A stretch of DNA of 42,833 nucleotides. Source: Methylobacterium indicum (lineage in GTDB: Bacteria > Pseudomonadota > Alphaproteobacteria > Rhizobiales > Beijerinckiaceae). The notes beneath the pieces were generated by a model. The model made no database searches. It was given only the letters and a program-made list of their open reading frames with translations, and was not told the DNA's origin. Position numbers and translations under genes: made by a program. This document shows, one piece after another, positions 1 through 7,404 of this stretch. Every line of letters starts with the position of its first letter. Within the stretch, counting starts at the first letter, position 1. The DNA is taken from positions 1 through 42,833 of the forward strand of contig NZ_JTHF01000232.1 in assembly GCF_001043895.1 (NCBI RefSeq), read 5' to 3'.

Positions 1-283
1 CCGGGCCGATCGCGGCACGCGTCGCCTCGTCGCCTGCCTGATCCTGATGGTGACCCTCAACGGCATGACGACGCCCGGCCTGTACCAGGACTGGAACGTC
101 AACGTGCTGGCCTACATCGCGGTGCTGGCCTACGCGCGGGCGGCCCGGCGCGAGGCCAGCACCGCGATGTAGGCCAGCACGTTGACGTTCCAGTCCTGGT
201 ACAGGCCGGGCGTCGTCATGCCGTTGAGGGTCACCATCAGGATCAGGCAGGCGACGAGGCGACGCGTGCCGCGATCGGCCCGG
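1..283. repeat. Perfect 131-bp inverted repeat (fold-back) at the window edge
   Basis: Bases 1-131 are the exact reverse complement of bases 153-283, separated by a 21-base GC-rich spacer (132-152) that is itself partly self-complementary. The identity runs right up to base 1, so the left arm is cut off by the edge of the window. Both arms encode the last residues of the same O-antigen-ligase-like protein, read outward on opposite strands. Natural inverted duplications of this kind are possible. A perfect arm that stops exactly at a sequence end, next to a small palindrome, is however the usual look of a fold-back or contig-end assembly artefact. The inverted repeat is seen directly; the artefact explanation is inference. 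Confidence 0.95.
2..172 (+). pseudogene. Mirror partial copy of the O-antigen ligase 3' end
   Basis: This open frame enters from the window edge and ends at TAG 170-172. Its first 43 or so codons are identical to the C-terminal part of the ligase-like protein on the minus strand. The two copies then differ: this one ends in YARAARREASTAM, whereas the minus-strand copy ends in SRRAARA. It lies on the left arm of the fold-back repeat. It is therefore either the true 3' end of the gene, with the minus copy ending artificially, or a duplicated fragment. It should not be counted as an independent gene until the junction is checked. Confidence 0.5.
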
Positions 284-1425
284 GCGGCGAACCGGATCGG
301 CTCGACGAGGCAGAGGATCGCGAAGCACAGGCCGACGATGCCGGTACCGGCCCAGGCGCTGAGGAACATGTTGTGCGAGCTGGTGATGAACACCGCCTCG
401 CGGCCGAGCTCGTCGGCGAGCCCGGTGGTGGGGATCAGGAGCTGCACGAAGCGGTCGGCGGCCGAGAACCCGGACCCGAGCAGGTGGTCCCGCGTCGCCG
501 CGATGAAGATCGGCCAGAACTGGCCGCGGCCGGTGGCGTTGGCGAGCTCCACCCGGGGCTTCTGCAGGATGACCGAGAGGGCATCGAGCAGAGCCGGGAA
601 GCTCGACAGGCCGACCATCAGGAACAGGAACACCCCGGTCGCCACCACCGCGAGGACGATCCCGGCGAGGCGCACCCCCGGGCGGCGCGAGGCGATCATC
701 AGGGCCGGCCCGACCGCCGCGAGCGCGCCCGTCGAGGCCGCCGACCCGGCGATGATGAACCCGGCCGCCGCCAGCGCCAGGTAGCGGCCCCGGCGGGGGT
801 TGGGCGGCCCGAACACGACCGCGAAGCCGAGCGCGGCGCAGACCAGCGGCATCATGTTGTTCTTGGCCGAGGAGAACACGATGCCGGAGGACAGGCTCGT
901 CAGGATCTCCGGCGTCACGGAGACGAGCCAGGCGACCGTCACGATCGCCAGGAGATCGGCGAGGCGCTGCCGGATGTCGGGCCGGTCGAAGATCAGGATC
1001 AGCGCCAGGGTGAAGACCGCGAGCTCGCCGGTGCGGTAGAGGGTGTAGGTCGGCACGATCGACCACGCCGCGCTCAGGCCGTTCATGCCGATCATCAGGG
1101 TGAACGGCAGGTAGGGCATCGCGAAGGGCAGGAGCAGGATGCGCCGGTCCGCGGCGATCTTCACCGCGAGGTAGAGCGCGGTGAGCGCGGTGAGCACCAG
1201 GGTGACGACGTTCGAGGCCGTCAGCCCCTGCTCCAGCACGGCGTTGCCGTCCTCGCGCGGGACCGTGAAGACCAGCGGCATGAAGGCGAAGACCACCGTC
1301 AGGGCGAGCGGCCAGAACACCGGCGCTCCCCCGGAGGGCGGGCGGGTCTCGAGGCGGTGGCGCAGGATCGGGTAGGCGACCGAGAACCAGGTCGCGACCC
1401 CGACGGCGATCAGGGCGTTCAGCAT
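130..1425 (-). CDS. O-antigen ligase / polysaccharide polymerase (Wzy-like) membrane protein
   Basis: A protein of about 431 residues made almost wholly of hydrophobic segments, roughly a dozen predicted membrane spans. The C-terminal third has the motif SSHNMFLSAWAGTGIVGL, typical of the large loop region and following helix of the O-antigen ligase/polymerase (Wzy_C) family. Proteins of this family join polysaccharide units on the periplasmic side of the inner membrane. The ATG at 1425 has an upstream GGAG and overlaps the end of the flippase gene by 7 bases, which points to translational coupling. The last residues and the stop (130-132) fall inside the fold-back repeat, so the true C-terminus is uncertain. 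Polymerase versus ligase cannot be decided from sequence alone. Confidence 0.8.
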   Translation of the reverse strand: MLNALIAVGVATWFSVAYPILRHRLETRPPSGGAPVFWPLALTVVFAFMPLVFTVPREDGNAVLEQGLTASNVVTLVLTALTALYLAVKIAADRRILLLPFAMPYLPFTLMIGMNGLSAAWSIVPTYTLYRTGELAVFTLALILIFDRPDIRQRLADLLAIVTVAWLVSVTPEILTSLSSGIVFSSAKNNMMPLVCAALGFAVVFGPPNPRRGRYLALAAAGFIIAGSAASTGALAAVGPALMIASRRPGVRLAGIVLAVVATGVFLFLMVGLSSFPALLDALSVILQKPRVELANATGRGQFWPIFIAATRDHLLGSGFSAADRFVQLLIPTTGLADELGREAVFITSSHNMFLSAWAGTGIVGLCFAILCLVEPIRFAARADRGTRRLVACLILMVTLNGMTTPGLYQDWNVNVLAYIAVLASRRAARA

Positions 1426-2687
1426 CGCTCGGAGGTCTCCGCCCGGGGGAGCGCGCCGCGGCCGAGGGCGACGACGAGCGCCAGGAGGGACGCGCCGTGC
1501 GCGATCGCCACCACCGCCGCCGCCCCGGCGGCCCCGTAGCGGCCGATGAGCGGCTGGATCAGCGCCAGCGACACCGCGAAGCTGACCGCGAAGGCGCGGA
1601 AGATCACGTCGGTGCGTCGCCGGGCACGGAAGATCTGCGCCGCCATGTCCCGCAGGAAGATGAACACGACCCCGAGGGCCAGCCAGCGCAGGCACGGCGC
1701 GAAAGGAGCGTAGGGCGCGCCGAAGACGAGGCGCAGCCAGAGGTCTGCCGGGACCGCCACCAGGCCGAGCAAGATCGCGACCGGCAGGCCGAGACGGCGC
1801 GTGACGCCGAGGAGATACGCCCGCAGGGCCGGCTCGCCGCCGGTCTCGTAGGCACGGCCCGCCCCGGTCGGGACCACGTTCTCGGTCGCGGCGAGCATCA
1901 GCAGCACGATGCCGACGAGGTACTGCGCGGCCCGCAAGCCCCCCAGGGCCTCGTCGCCCAGGGCCGCCCCAGCCAGGATCCAGACCAGCTGCTCCTGCCC
2001 GAAGGTGACGAGGACCACCGGCAGCAGCCAGCGCGCCATCTGCCAGTGCCGGCGCGCCGCGATGGCGAGACGGCGGCGGCCGGGATCGGCCGCCCGGGCG
2101 AGAAGGGCCGGCAGCGTCGTGAGGAAGGCCGTGAGCGCGAGGATCTCGACGAGGCGCGGCGCATCGAGGGGGATGCCGGCCGCCCACAGGCCCGCGACGC
2201 CGAGCGGGAACGCCACCGCCCGGGCGAGGTCCATGACGAGGGCCCGGCCGCCGCCCTCGTAGGCGAAGAGCAGCCGCCGCGCGGTGAGCTGGAGGTTCTG
2301 GGCCAGGGTCAGGGCGCCGGCGGCGGTCACGAGATCGACCGGAATCGCCTCGCCGCGGGCGTGGAAGTAGAGGGCGAGGGCCCCGGCGACGCCGAGGGCG
2401 AGGCCGGCCGCGAGCACCAGGGCACCGGCGCTGACGGCGGCGGCGTAGCGGGCCGGATCGCGGACCGAGCCGGCGAGCGTCATCAGCGGTGCGGTGACGA
2501 GCGCGTTGTGGAGCCCCTGGGCGAAGCCCGCGACGATGAGCACGAGGGCGAAGCGCCCGAACGCCTCCATGTCGATCAGGCGGGCGGCCGCGATGCCGGC
2601 GAGGAAGCCGAAGCCGCTCACCGCCCCCTGGTCGAGGAGCGAGAGCAAGGCCGGCCCGCGCAGCCGGGCGACGAGGGCGGAGGCCAT
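1419..2687 (-). CDS. Polysaccharide flippase (Wzx/MATE-like, oligosaccharide export)
   Basis: About 422 residues with a regular pattern of some 12 hydrophobic helices and few charged residues. It starts MASALVARLRGPALLSLLDQ, and the opening helix motif DQGAVSGFGFLAGIAAARL is characteristic of the Wzx/RfbX polysaccharide exporter superfamily. Such proteins flip lipid-linked repeat units across the inner membrane. The ATG at 2687 lies 2 bases after the stop of the upstream FemAB-like gene, and its end overlaps the polymerase gene, so the three form one operon. Middle segments such as YEGGGRALVMDLARAV resemble the exporter family loops. Substrate is unknown. Confidence 0.8.
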   Translation of the reverse strand: MASALVARLRGPALLSLLDQGAVSGFGFLAGIAAARLIDMEAFGRFALVLIVAGFAQGLHNALVTAPLMTLAGSVRDPARYAAAVSAGALVLAAGLALGVAGALALYFHARGEAIPVDLVTAAGALTLAQNLQLTARRLLFAYEGGGRALVMDLARAVAFPLGVAGLWAAGIPLDAPRLVEILALTAFLTTLPALLARAADPGRRRLAIAARRHWQMARWLLPVVLVTFGQEQLVWILAGAALGDEALGGLRAAQYLVGIVLLMLAATENVVPTGAGRAYETGGEPALRAYLLGVTRRLGLPVAILLGLVAVPADLWLRLVFGAPYAPFAPCLRWLALGVVFIFLRDMAAQIFRARRRTDVIFRAFAVSFAVSLALIQPLIGRYGAAGAAAVVAIAHGASLLALVVALGRGALPRAETSERC

Positions 2688-2689
2688 GC

Positions 2690-3703
2690 TCACCGGGCGA
2701 GCGCCGCCCCCGCCGCCATCGCGACGAGGCGGCTTCGTCCGTAGAGCCAGAGCGGGCCGCTCGACGCGACGTTCCGGGTGACCCCGCGCTTGAAATCGTA
2801 GACGCCGCGGTTGTTCGCCGGGTCGATCCCGCCGAAATCGAACACCCGGCACCCCTCCTCCGCACCGCGCCGGATGAAGCTCCACACCGCCAGGTGGGCG
2901 GCGGCGTTCGCCTTCGCCCGCTCGGTCGAGGCGGTGAAGAAGTCGGTGAAGCGGTCCCGGCTCAGATGCGCGATCCGGACCAGGCAGGGCTCCCCGTCCT
3001 CCCGGATCTCCAGGATGACGTGGCGCGGGTCGTTCGCCGCGAGGTCGCGGTAGGCGGCGGGGTCGAAATCGTTGGAAAAACCCTTCCGGGTCTTCAAGGC
3101 CGCGTACATCGCCGTGAAGGCATCGAACGCGGCGAGCCGCTCGGCCGGGTCGTCGAGGAAGCGGACGGTGAGGGCGGCGTTGCGCTCGGCCTTGCGGATC
3201 GCCTTGCGCCAGCGCTGTTCCATCTCGGCCAGCACCGTCTCGGTCCCGCGGGTGAGGTCCACCTCCAGGGTGTGCCGCCCGGCCGTCGTCACCGGTTTGA
3301 ACCCGCCGGCCAGGAGGCCGAGGACGGCCCCCGGACTCTCGGCGCGGCTGAAATCCACCACCACGAGGTCGAGGGGCCGAAGCGCCAGATGGGCGAGGAG
3401 CGCCGACACGACCGCCTCGCCCTGGCGCTCGCCCTTGTCGGTGAGGAGCGGCCCACCCTGGATGTAGACCTGCCGCGCCGGGCCCCGGCGCCGCACCTGG
3501 ACCTGCGCCAGCCCGAGCAGGTCGCCCGCCTCGTCGACGACGCGCAGCCTCGCGACGTCCGCGCCGCGGCGCGCCTTGTAGGTGCCCCAGCCCGAGGCCG
3601 CGAAGATGGTACCGCGGGCCTGCGCCCAGACGGCCTCGTCCCAGGCCGGCACATCGGCCGCCGGGAGGACCCGCAATCCCGTCTCGCGTTCCGTTCCGGT
3701 CAT
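2690..3703 (-). CDS. FemAB-like / GNAT-fold acyl- or aminoacyl-transferase of a polysaccharide cluster
   Basis: About 337 residues, soluble. It has the double-GNAT organisation of the FemAB / BioF2-like acetyltransferase family found in exopolysaccharide clusters. The central part reads RWRKAIRKAERNA, the usual basic helix that precedes the second acyltransferase domain. It is followed by a segment with YAALKTRKGF and the C-terminal FDFGGIDPANNRGVYDFKRG, which is strongly typical of FemAB proteins (substrate-binding FDFGG..P motif). It probably decorates the polysaccharide with an acyl or amino-acyl group; this is inferred from family and context. ATG 3703 is chosen because the conserved domain starts soon after; longer in-frame extensions upstream are arginine-rich and without homology signal. 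Confidence 0.75.
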   Translation of the reverse strand: MTGTERETGLRVLPAADVPAWDEAVWAQARGTIFAASGWGTYKARRGADVARLRVVDEAGDLLGLAQVQVRRRGPARQVYIQGGPLLTDKGERQGEAVVSALLAHLALRPLDLVVVDFSRAESPGAVLGLLAGGFKPVTTAGRHTLEVDLTRGTETVLAEMEQRWRKAIRKAERNAALTVRFLDDPAERLAAFDAFTAMYAALKTRKGFSNDFDPAAYRDLAANDPRHVILEIREDGEPCLVRIAHLSRDRFTDFFTASTERAKANAAAHLAVWSFIRRGAEEGCRVFDFGGIDPANNRGVYDFKRGVTRNVASSGPLWLYGRSRLVAMAAGAALAR

Positions 3704-3972
3704 GGAAACCCTGTACCAGGATGCGACGGACATCGCCGTCTTCGCCCCCGTCACGCAAGTGGCGCACCGCGGGACAAATGACGCACCGCGGGGTCGACGA
3801 TGCATGGCAGGGCCGGCCGCGCACAGGTTTGTTAGGCATGAACGGCGACGGCGCGACGAAGACCCGGGCATCGGTGGCGCGATCGGCCGGACGCTACGTT
3901 GTCCTCTCGACTTGCGCCCGCACCGGAACGACCTCACCCTCGTCGGACGGCGCTATCGCAACGGCGGGTGAG

Positions 3973-4749
3973 ATGCTGCTACCGTTCAAGTCCCTCGCCC
4001 GCGACCACCCGCTGATCCGCGCCCTCCTGTTGCGGGCGCTCGCGCGCCTCCGCCGGCTCGCCCACGCGCCGCCCGGCCTCTACACCCTGTGCTACCACCG
4101 GGTCCCGGACCGGCACCGGGCCGGATTGGCCGCGCAGATCGGCTACCTGCAGCGGCACGGCCGCTTCGTCGGGGCCGATGAGGCGGTGACGCTGCTGGAA
4201 ACCGGCGCGGCGGCGACGGAGCGGCACTTCCTCGTCACCTTCGACGACGGCTACGCCGACACGGTCGAGGTGGCGCTGCCGGTTCTGCGGGCGGCCGGCG
4301 TGCCGGCGATCCTGTTCCTCGTCTCCGACTGGCTCGACGCGCCGCCGGCAAGCCCGCCCGGTCCCTATGTCGACCGGGAGATGGTGAGGATCTGGCTCGA
4401 TGCCGGCATGGAGATCGGCTCGCACGGCCGCAGCCATGCCCGCATCGCCACCCTGGACGACGTCGCGGCCGAGCGCGAGATCGCCGGTTCGCGCCGTGCC
4501 CTCGCCGTGGAGACCGGCCAGCGGGTCCGGCACTTCGCCTGCCCCTGGGGCGTGGCCGAGCGCGACTACCGGCCCGACCGCGACCCGGGCCTGGCGCTGG
4601 GCTCCGGCTACGCCACCTTCTTCACCACCCGCCGGGGCGTCGCCACCGGCGCCGCCGACCTCCCGGCGCTGCCGCGCCACGTCATCGAGCCGGAATGGCC
4701 CTTGCACGAGATCGACGCCCTGATGGGAGCCCGCCTTGCCGGGCGCTGA
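3973..4749 (+). CDS. Polysaccharide deacetylase (NodB-type, CE4)
   Basis: About 258 residues. The NodB/CE4 motifs are visible: TFDDGY (about residues 89-94) supplies the catalytic base and a metal ligand, and GSHGRSH (about 149-155) supplies the S/HxxxH metal-binding histidines. FACPWG further on corresponds to the RxPxG-type motif 3. The enzyme removes N- or O-acetyl groups from sugars in a metal-dependent reaction. No clear signal peptide is seen; the N-terminus is basic with a weak hydrophobic stretch, so a cytoplasmic or membrane-associated location is possible. ATG 3973 follows GGCGGGTGAG. It is transcribed divergently from the FemAB-like gene and overlaps the next glycosyltransferase gene. 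Confidence 0.85.
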   Translation: MLLPFKSLARDHPLIRALLLRALARLRRLAHAPPGLYTLCYHRVPDRHRAGLAAQIGYLQRHGRFVGADEAVTLLETGAAATERHFLVTFDDGYADTVEVALPVLRAAGVPAILFLVSDWLDAPPASPPGPYVDREMVRIWLDAGMEIGSHGRSHARIATLDDVAAEREIAGSRRALAVETGQRVRHFACPWGVAERDYRPDRDPGLALGSGYATFFTTRRGVATGAADLPALPRHVIEPEWPLHEIDALMGARLAGR

Positions 4750-5869
4750 CGTGACGGATTCCCGATCGACCGACGCCGACCGCCCCGTCGTGGTGGTGAC
4801 CGGGGCGCTCGCGCCCTACACCCAGGTACTTTACCGAGCGCTCGCCGCCGCCCTCGACGCACCGCTCACCGTGCTCGCCTGCGCGGCGCGGGAGCCGGCG
4901 CGGCAATGGGAGCTCGCGGCCGCCGACGGCTACGGCTTCTCGGTGCTGCCGGGCCTGCGCTGGCACCGGGACGCGGTGCGCAACCTCTACGTCAATCCGA
5001 GCGTCGTCCCGCGGCTCGCCGCCGCGCGGCCGGCGGCGGTGATCCTCAACGATTTCTCGCCCACCATGGCGATGGCGGCCCTCGCCGCGCGTGCGCTCGG
5101 CATCCCCTACGGCATCCGGACCGACGGGGTGCCGGAGACCGATCCGGGCACGCGCTCGCCCGCCCACCGGGCCCTGCGCCGCGCCATCGTCCCGGGCGCC
5201 GCCTTCGGCCTCGCGCCGAGCACCGGCAGCCGGACGCTGCTCGCCGCCTACGGGCTCGCCCCGGCGAGGATCTTTCGCGCCCCCCTCTTCCCGGCCTGGG
5301 AGGCGAAAGCCGCGCTGCCCGACCCCGAGGCCCGGCCCTACGACGTCCTGTTCTGCGGCATCCTCAACGAGGAGGTGAAGGGCGCGCGCTTCTTCACCGA
5401 CGTGATGCGGGCCTGCGCCGCCGCCGGGCGCCCGTTGCGGGTGCGGGTGGCGGGCGACGGGCCGCTGCGGGACGAGATGGCGGCCCGCCTCGCGGAAGCC
5501 GGGATCGAGGCCCGGTTCGACGGTTATCTCGCGCAGGACGCCCTCGCCGAGGCCCATACCTCGGCGCGGCTCCTGCTCTTCCCGAGCCGCGGCGACGTCT
5601 GGGGCATCGTGGTCAACGAGGCGTTGCAGAGCGGCACGGCGGTCCTCGCCTCGCCCCATTCCGGCGCCGCCCGCGAGCTGCTCGCGGCCGAGGGCTGCGG
5701 CGTGGTGCGGCCGCTCGCGGTGGAGGCGTGGGCGCGGGAGACCCTGGCGCTCCTCGACGATCCCGGCCGGCGGGCGCAGCTGCGGCAGGCGGCGGCGCGG
5801 GCGATGCCGGACGTCTCCCTCGCCCGCGCGGTCGAGGGCTACCGGGCGGCCCTCGCCTCCCTGGGCTGA
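4736..5869 (+). CDS. Glycosyltransferase family 4 (GT-B fold)
   Basis: About 377 residues. The C-terminal half carries the GT4 signature: GYLAQDALAEAHTSARLLLF, then PSRGDVWGIVVNEALQSG with the E-x7-E type donor-binding region, then AVLASPHSGAARELL. Members transfer a sugar from a nucleotide-sugar donor to a growing glycan on the cytoplasmic face of the membrane. The start is TTG 4736, because GGGAG lies 6 bases upstream and the start overlaps the deacetylase stop by 14 bases. A GTG at 4751 is the alternative and would remove only five residues. It is probably co-transcribed with the deacetylase. The sugar and acceptor cannot be read from sequence. Confidence 0.85.
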   Translation: MPGADVTDSRSTDADRPVVVVTGALAPYTQVLYRALAAALDAPLTVLACAAREPARQWELAAADGYGFSVLPGLRWHRDAVRNLYVNPSVVPRLAAARPAAVILNDFSPTMAMAALAARALGIPYGIRTDGVPETDPGTRSPAHRALRRAIVPGAAFGLAPSTGSRTLLAAYGLAPARIFRAPLFPAWEAKAALPDPEARPYDVLFCGILNEEVKGARFFTDVMRACAAAGRPLRVRVAGDGPLRDEMAARLAEAGIEARFDGYLAQDALAEAHTSARLLLFPSRGDVWGIVVNEALQSGTAVLASPHSGAARELLAAEGCGVVRPLAVEAWARETLALLDDPGRRAQLRQAAARAMPDVSLARAVEGYRAALASLG

Positions 5870-5888
5870 CGCGTCTCTCAGCAGACTT

Positions 5889-5906
5889 GCGTTGGCAGGC
5901 CAACGC
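5889..5906 (+). terminator. Hairpin downstream of the glycosyltransferase gene
   Basis: GCGTTGG / CCAACGC form a 7-bp stem around a short CAGG loop, 19 bases after the glycosyltransferase stop. The downstream sequence becomes T-rich (TTATTGTTTTA at 5921-5931) only after a gap, so this is an imperfect intrinsic terminator. Confidence 0.45.
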
Positions 5907-5946
5907 TTCGCCCGCTCAGGTTATTGTTTTATCGCAGATTTTTGAC

Positions 5947-6080
5947 GCCGAACCGGTCTCCACTTCGGCGAAATCCGCTTAGAGCACTTCAAGATCGCGC
6001 TGCAATCGCGAAGCTTTCTAAGTCTTTGGTTTGGTGCATGGTCTTCGACGAACCGGCATCCACTTCGTCGGAAAATGCTC
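5947..6080. repeat. RIME-like intergenic palindromic repeat, copy A (with a partial extra unit)
   Basis: Bases 5980-6080 are a diverged reverse-complement copy of the repeat at 37734-37835. The conserved pieces include GAGCACTTC, GCAATCGCGAAGC and CGACGAACCGG-ATCC-CTTCGTCG. Each unit contains two hairpins: one around CGACGAAnCGG...CTTCGTCG, the other around GAGCACTTC...GAAGC. An additional half unit lies at 5947-5970 (CGCCGAACCGG...CTTCGGCG). This organisation is like the RIME / Bru-RS mosaic elements of Rhizobiales; the name is by analogy. Confidence 0.75.
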
Positions 6081-6106
6081 CGGCGCCCCCAGGATCGTTC
6101 GCCGCC

Positions 6107-6418
6107 TCACGGGCGGTCGAGGCCGGCGGCGGCGAGGAGCGCGCGGTCGAGGCCGTCGCCGCCCGCCGACAGGGCCTCGCGCAGCTCGGCCTCACCGGCA
6201 TAGACCATCACGTCGCAGGCGTCCCCCTGCTCGGCGCCGAGATGCAGGCAAGTGCGGACGACGTAGTGGTGGTCGGCCGTGCGATAAAGCGTCTGCGTCA
6301 CCGGGAGGGCATCGCCGGGCGGGCTCGCCGCCCGTCCGATCGGCCTCGCGAACAGACTGACCGGATCCGTCGCGCCGGTCGACGGCGTCGGTGCGGGAGA
6401 ACGGGACGGTTGGGGCAT
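6107..6418 (-). CDS. Small hypothetical protein
   Basis: About 103 residues, not recognised. The first 40 residues are rich in Pro, Ser and Ala and look disordered. The rest is a compact domain reading TQTLYRTADHHYVVRTCLHL and ending AELREALSAGGDGLDRALLA. It has no signal peptide or membrane span. ATG 6418 is preferred because AGGA lies 5 bases upstream; another ATG two codons earlier (6424) is possible. It stands alone next to the RIME-like repeat, with its stop only 27 bases from the repeat end. No function is suggested. Confidence 0.55.
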   Translation of the reverse strand: MPQPSRSPAPTPSTGATDPVSLFARPIGRAASPPGDALPVTQTLYRTADHHYVVRTCLHLGAEQGDACDVMVYAGEAELREALSAGGDGLDRALLAAAGLDRP

Positions 6419-6690
6419 CGTCATCCTGATCAGCGCGGCACTTCCCCCGATGTTGCGGAGTATTGCCGATGATTCCGGCGCACCGCCACCGCTACGGCAC
6501 ACCATCGACAACAACTCAAGGTTTTGTCGACGTGTGCGGATCGACCTGACGGCGCACCGGCTATTGCGCCATGACAGCATGAACCGGCCGTCGGCGCATC
6601 CACAATTGACGGCTTGACTGGTCCTGGCGGCGGTTATTCACGGTTAAAGTGGCGATCGGCGCATCCCGGCCCGCGGAGACTGGACCGGCA

Positions 6691-7179
6691 CTACGCCTCG
6701 CCGCCGTCGAGGGGCGCGATCGGCTCGTCCTTGATCTGGTCGATGGCGAGCGCCGTGCGCACCGTGCGCACGTTGGGCAGGCCGGTGAGGTGGCCGACCA
6801 GCTGCTGGAAGGCGCCGAGATTCGGTGCGACGCATTTGAGCAGGAAATCGGTCTCGCCCGAGAGCGTCCAGCATTCCCGCACCATCGGCCAGCCGCGCAT
6901 CTCCGCCGCGAAGGCGGCGAGCTCGGCCTGGCCCTGCGCGGCGAGCTGCACCATGGCGAAGCACATTACCTCGTAGCCCAGCGCCTTGGGCTCGAGCAGC
7001 GCCCGGTAGCCGCGGATGATGCCGGCCTCCTCCAGCGCCCGGACCCGCCGCAGGCAGGGGGGCGCCGACAGGCCGACGCGGCGCGCCAGCTCGACGTTGG
7101 TGATCGAGCCGTCGGCCTGCAACTCCCGGAGGATCGCCCAGTCGATGGCGTCGAGACGGGCGGGCAAGGCGGCGACCAC
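6691..7179 (-). CDS. Lrp/AsnC family transcriptional regulator
   Basis: About 162 residues, the usual length. The N-terminal winged helix-turn-helix is clear: LDAIDWAILRELQADGSITN, then VELARRVGLSAPPCLRRVRA and LEEAGIIRGYRALLEPKALG. The C-terminal RAM domain follows (CFAMVQL...FAAEMRGWPMVRECWTLSGE, then DFLLKCVAPNLGAFQQLV). Family members are dimers or octamers that bind DNA and respond to small molecules, often amino acids. GTG 7179 is chosen because it gives the normal family length and has AGGA just upstream; it could be a few codons shorter. It is divergent from folC with 225 bases between them, so a shared regulatory region is possible. Confidence 0.88.
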   Translation of the reverse strand: MVAALPARLDAIDWAILRELQADGSITNVELARRVGLSAPPCLRRVRALEEAGIIRGYRALLEPKALGYEVMCFAMVQLAAQGQAELAAFAAEMRGWPMVRECWTLSGETDFLLKCVAPNLGAFQQLVGHLTGLPNVRTVRTALAIDQIKDEPIAPLDGGEA

Positions 7180-7404
7180 GATCCTGGCGGGTGGAAAGGC
7201 GACGGCAGGAATGCCCGGCGGGCCGCATGAGTAGCCGGCCCCCGGGGCCGGCACAAGGTCGCGCTCCGCGCGTGGCCCGTCCCGCGGCCCGTCCCGCGGC
7301 CCCGGCTCCCCTCTTCTGGGGGGCTGCCGGTGCGGCGCGGACGGGCCAAGGTATGCCGCCGGGGAGCGCCGGCCCTCCTCCCCCGAGCCGACCCACCGGA
7401 CATT

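Noticed and set aside
373..1539. Long open frame on plus opposite the polymerase and flippase genes
   Set aside because: Antisense to two well-recognised membrane proteins; composition is Arg/Gly/Asp/His-rich with no domain, typical of GC-rich shadow frames.
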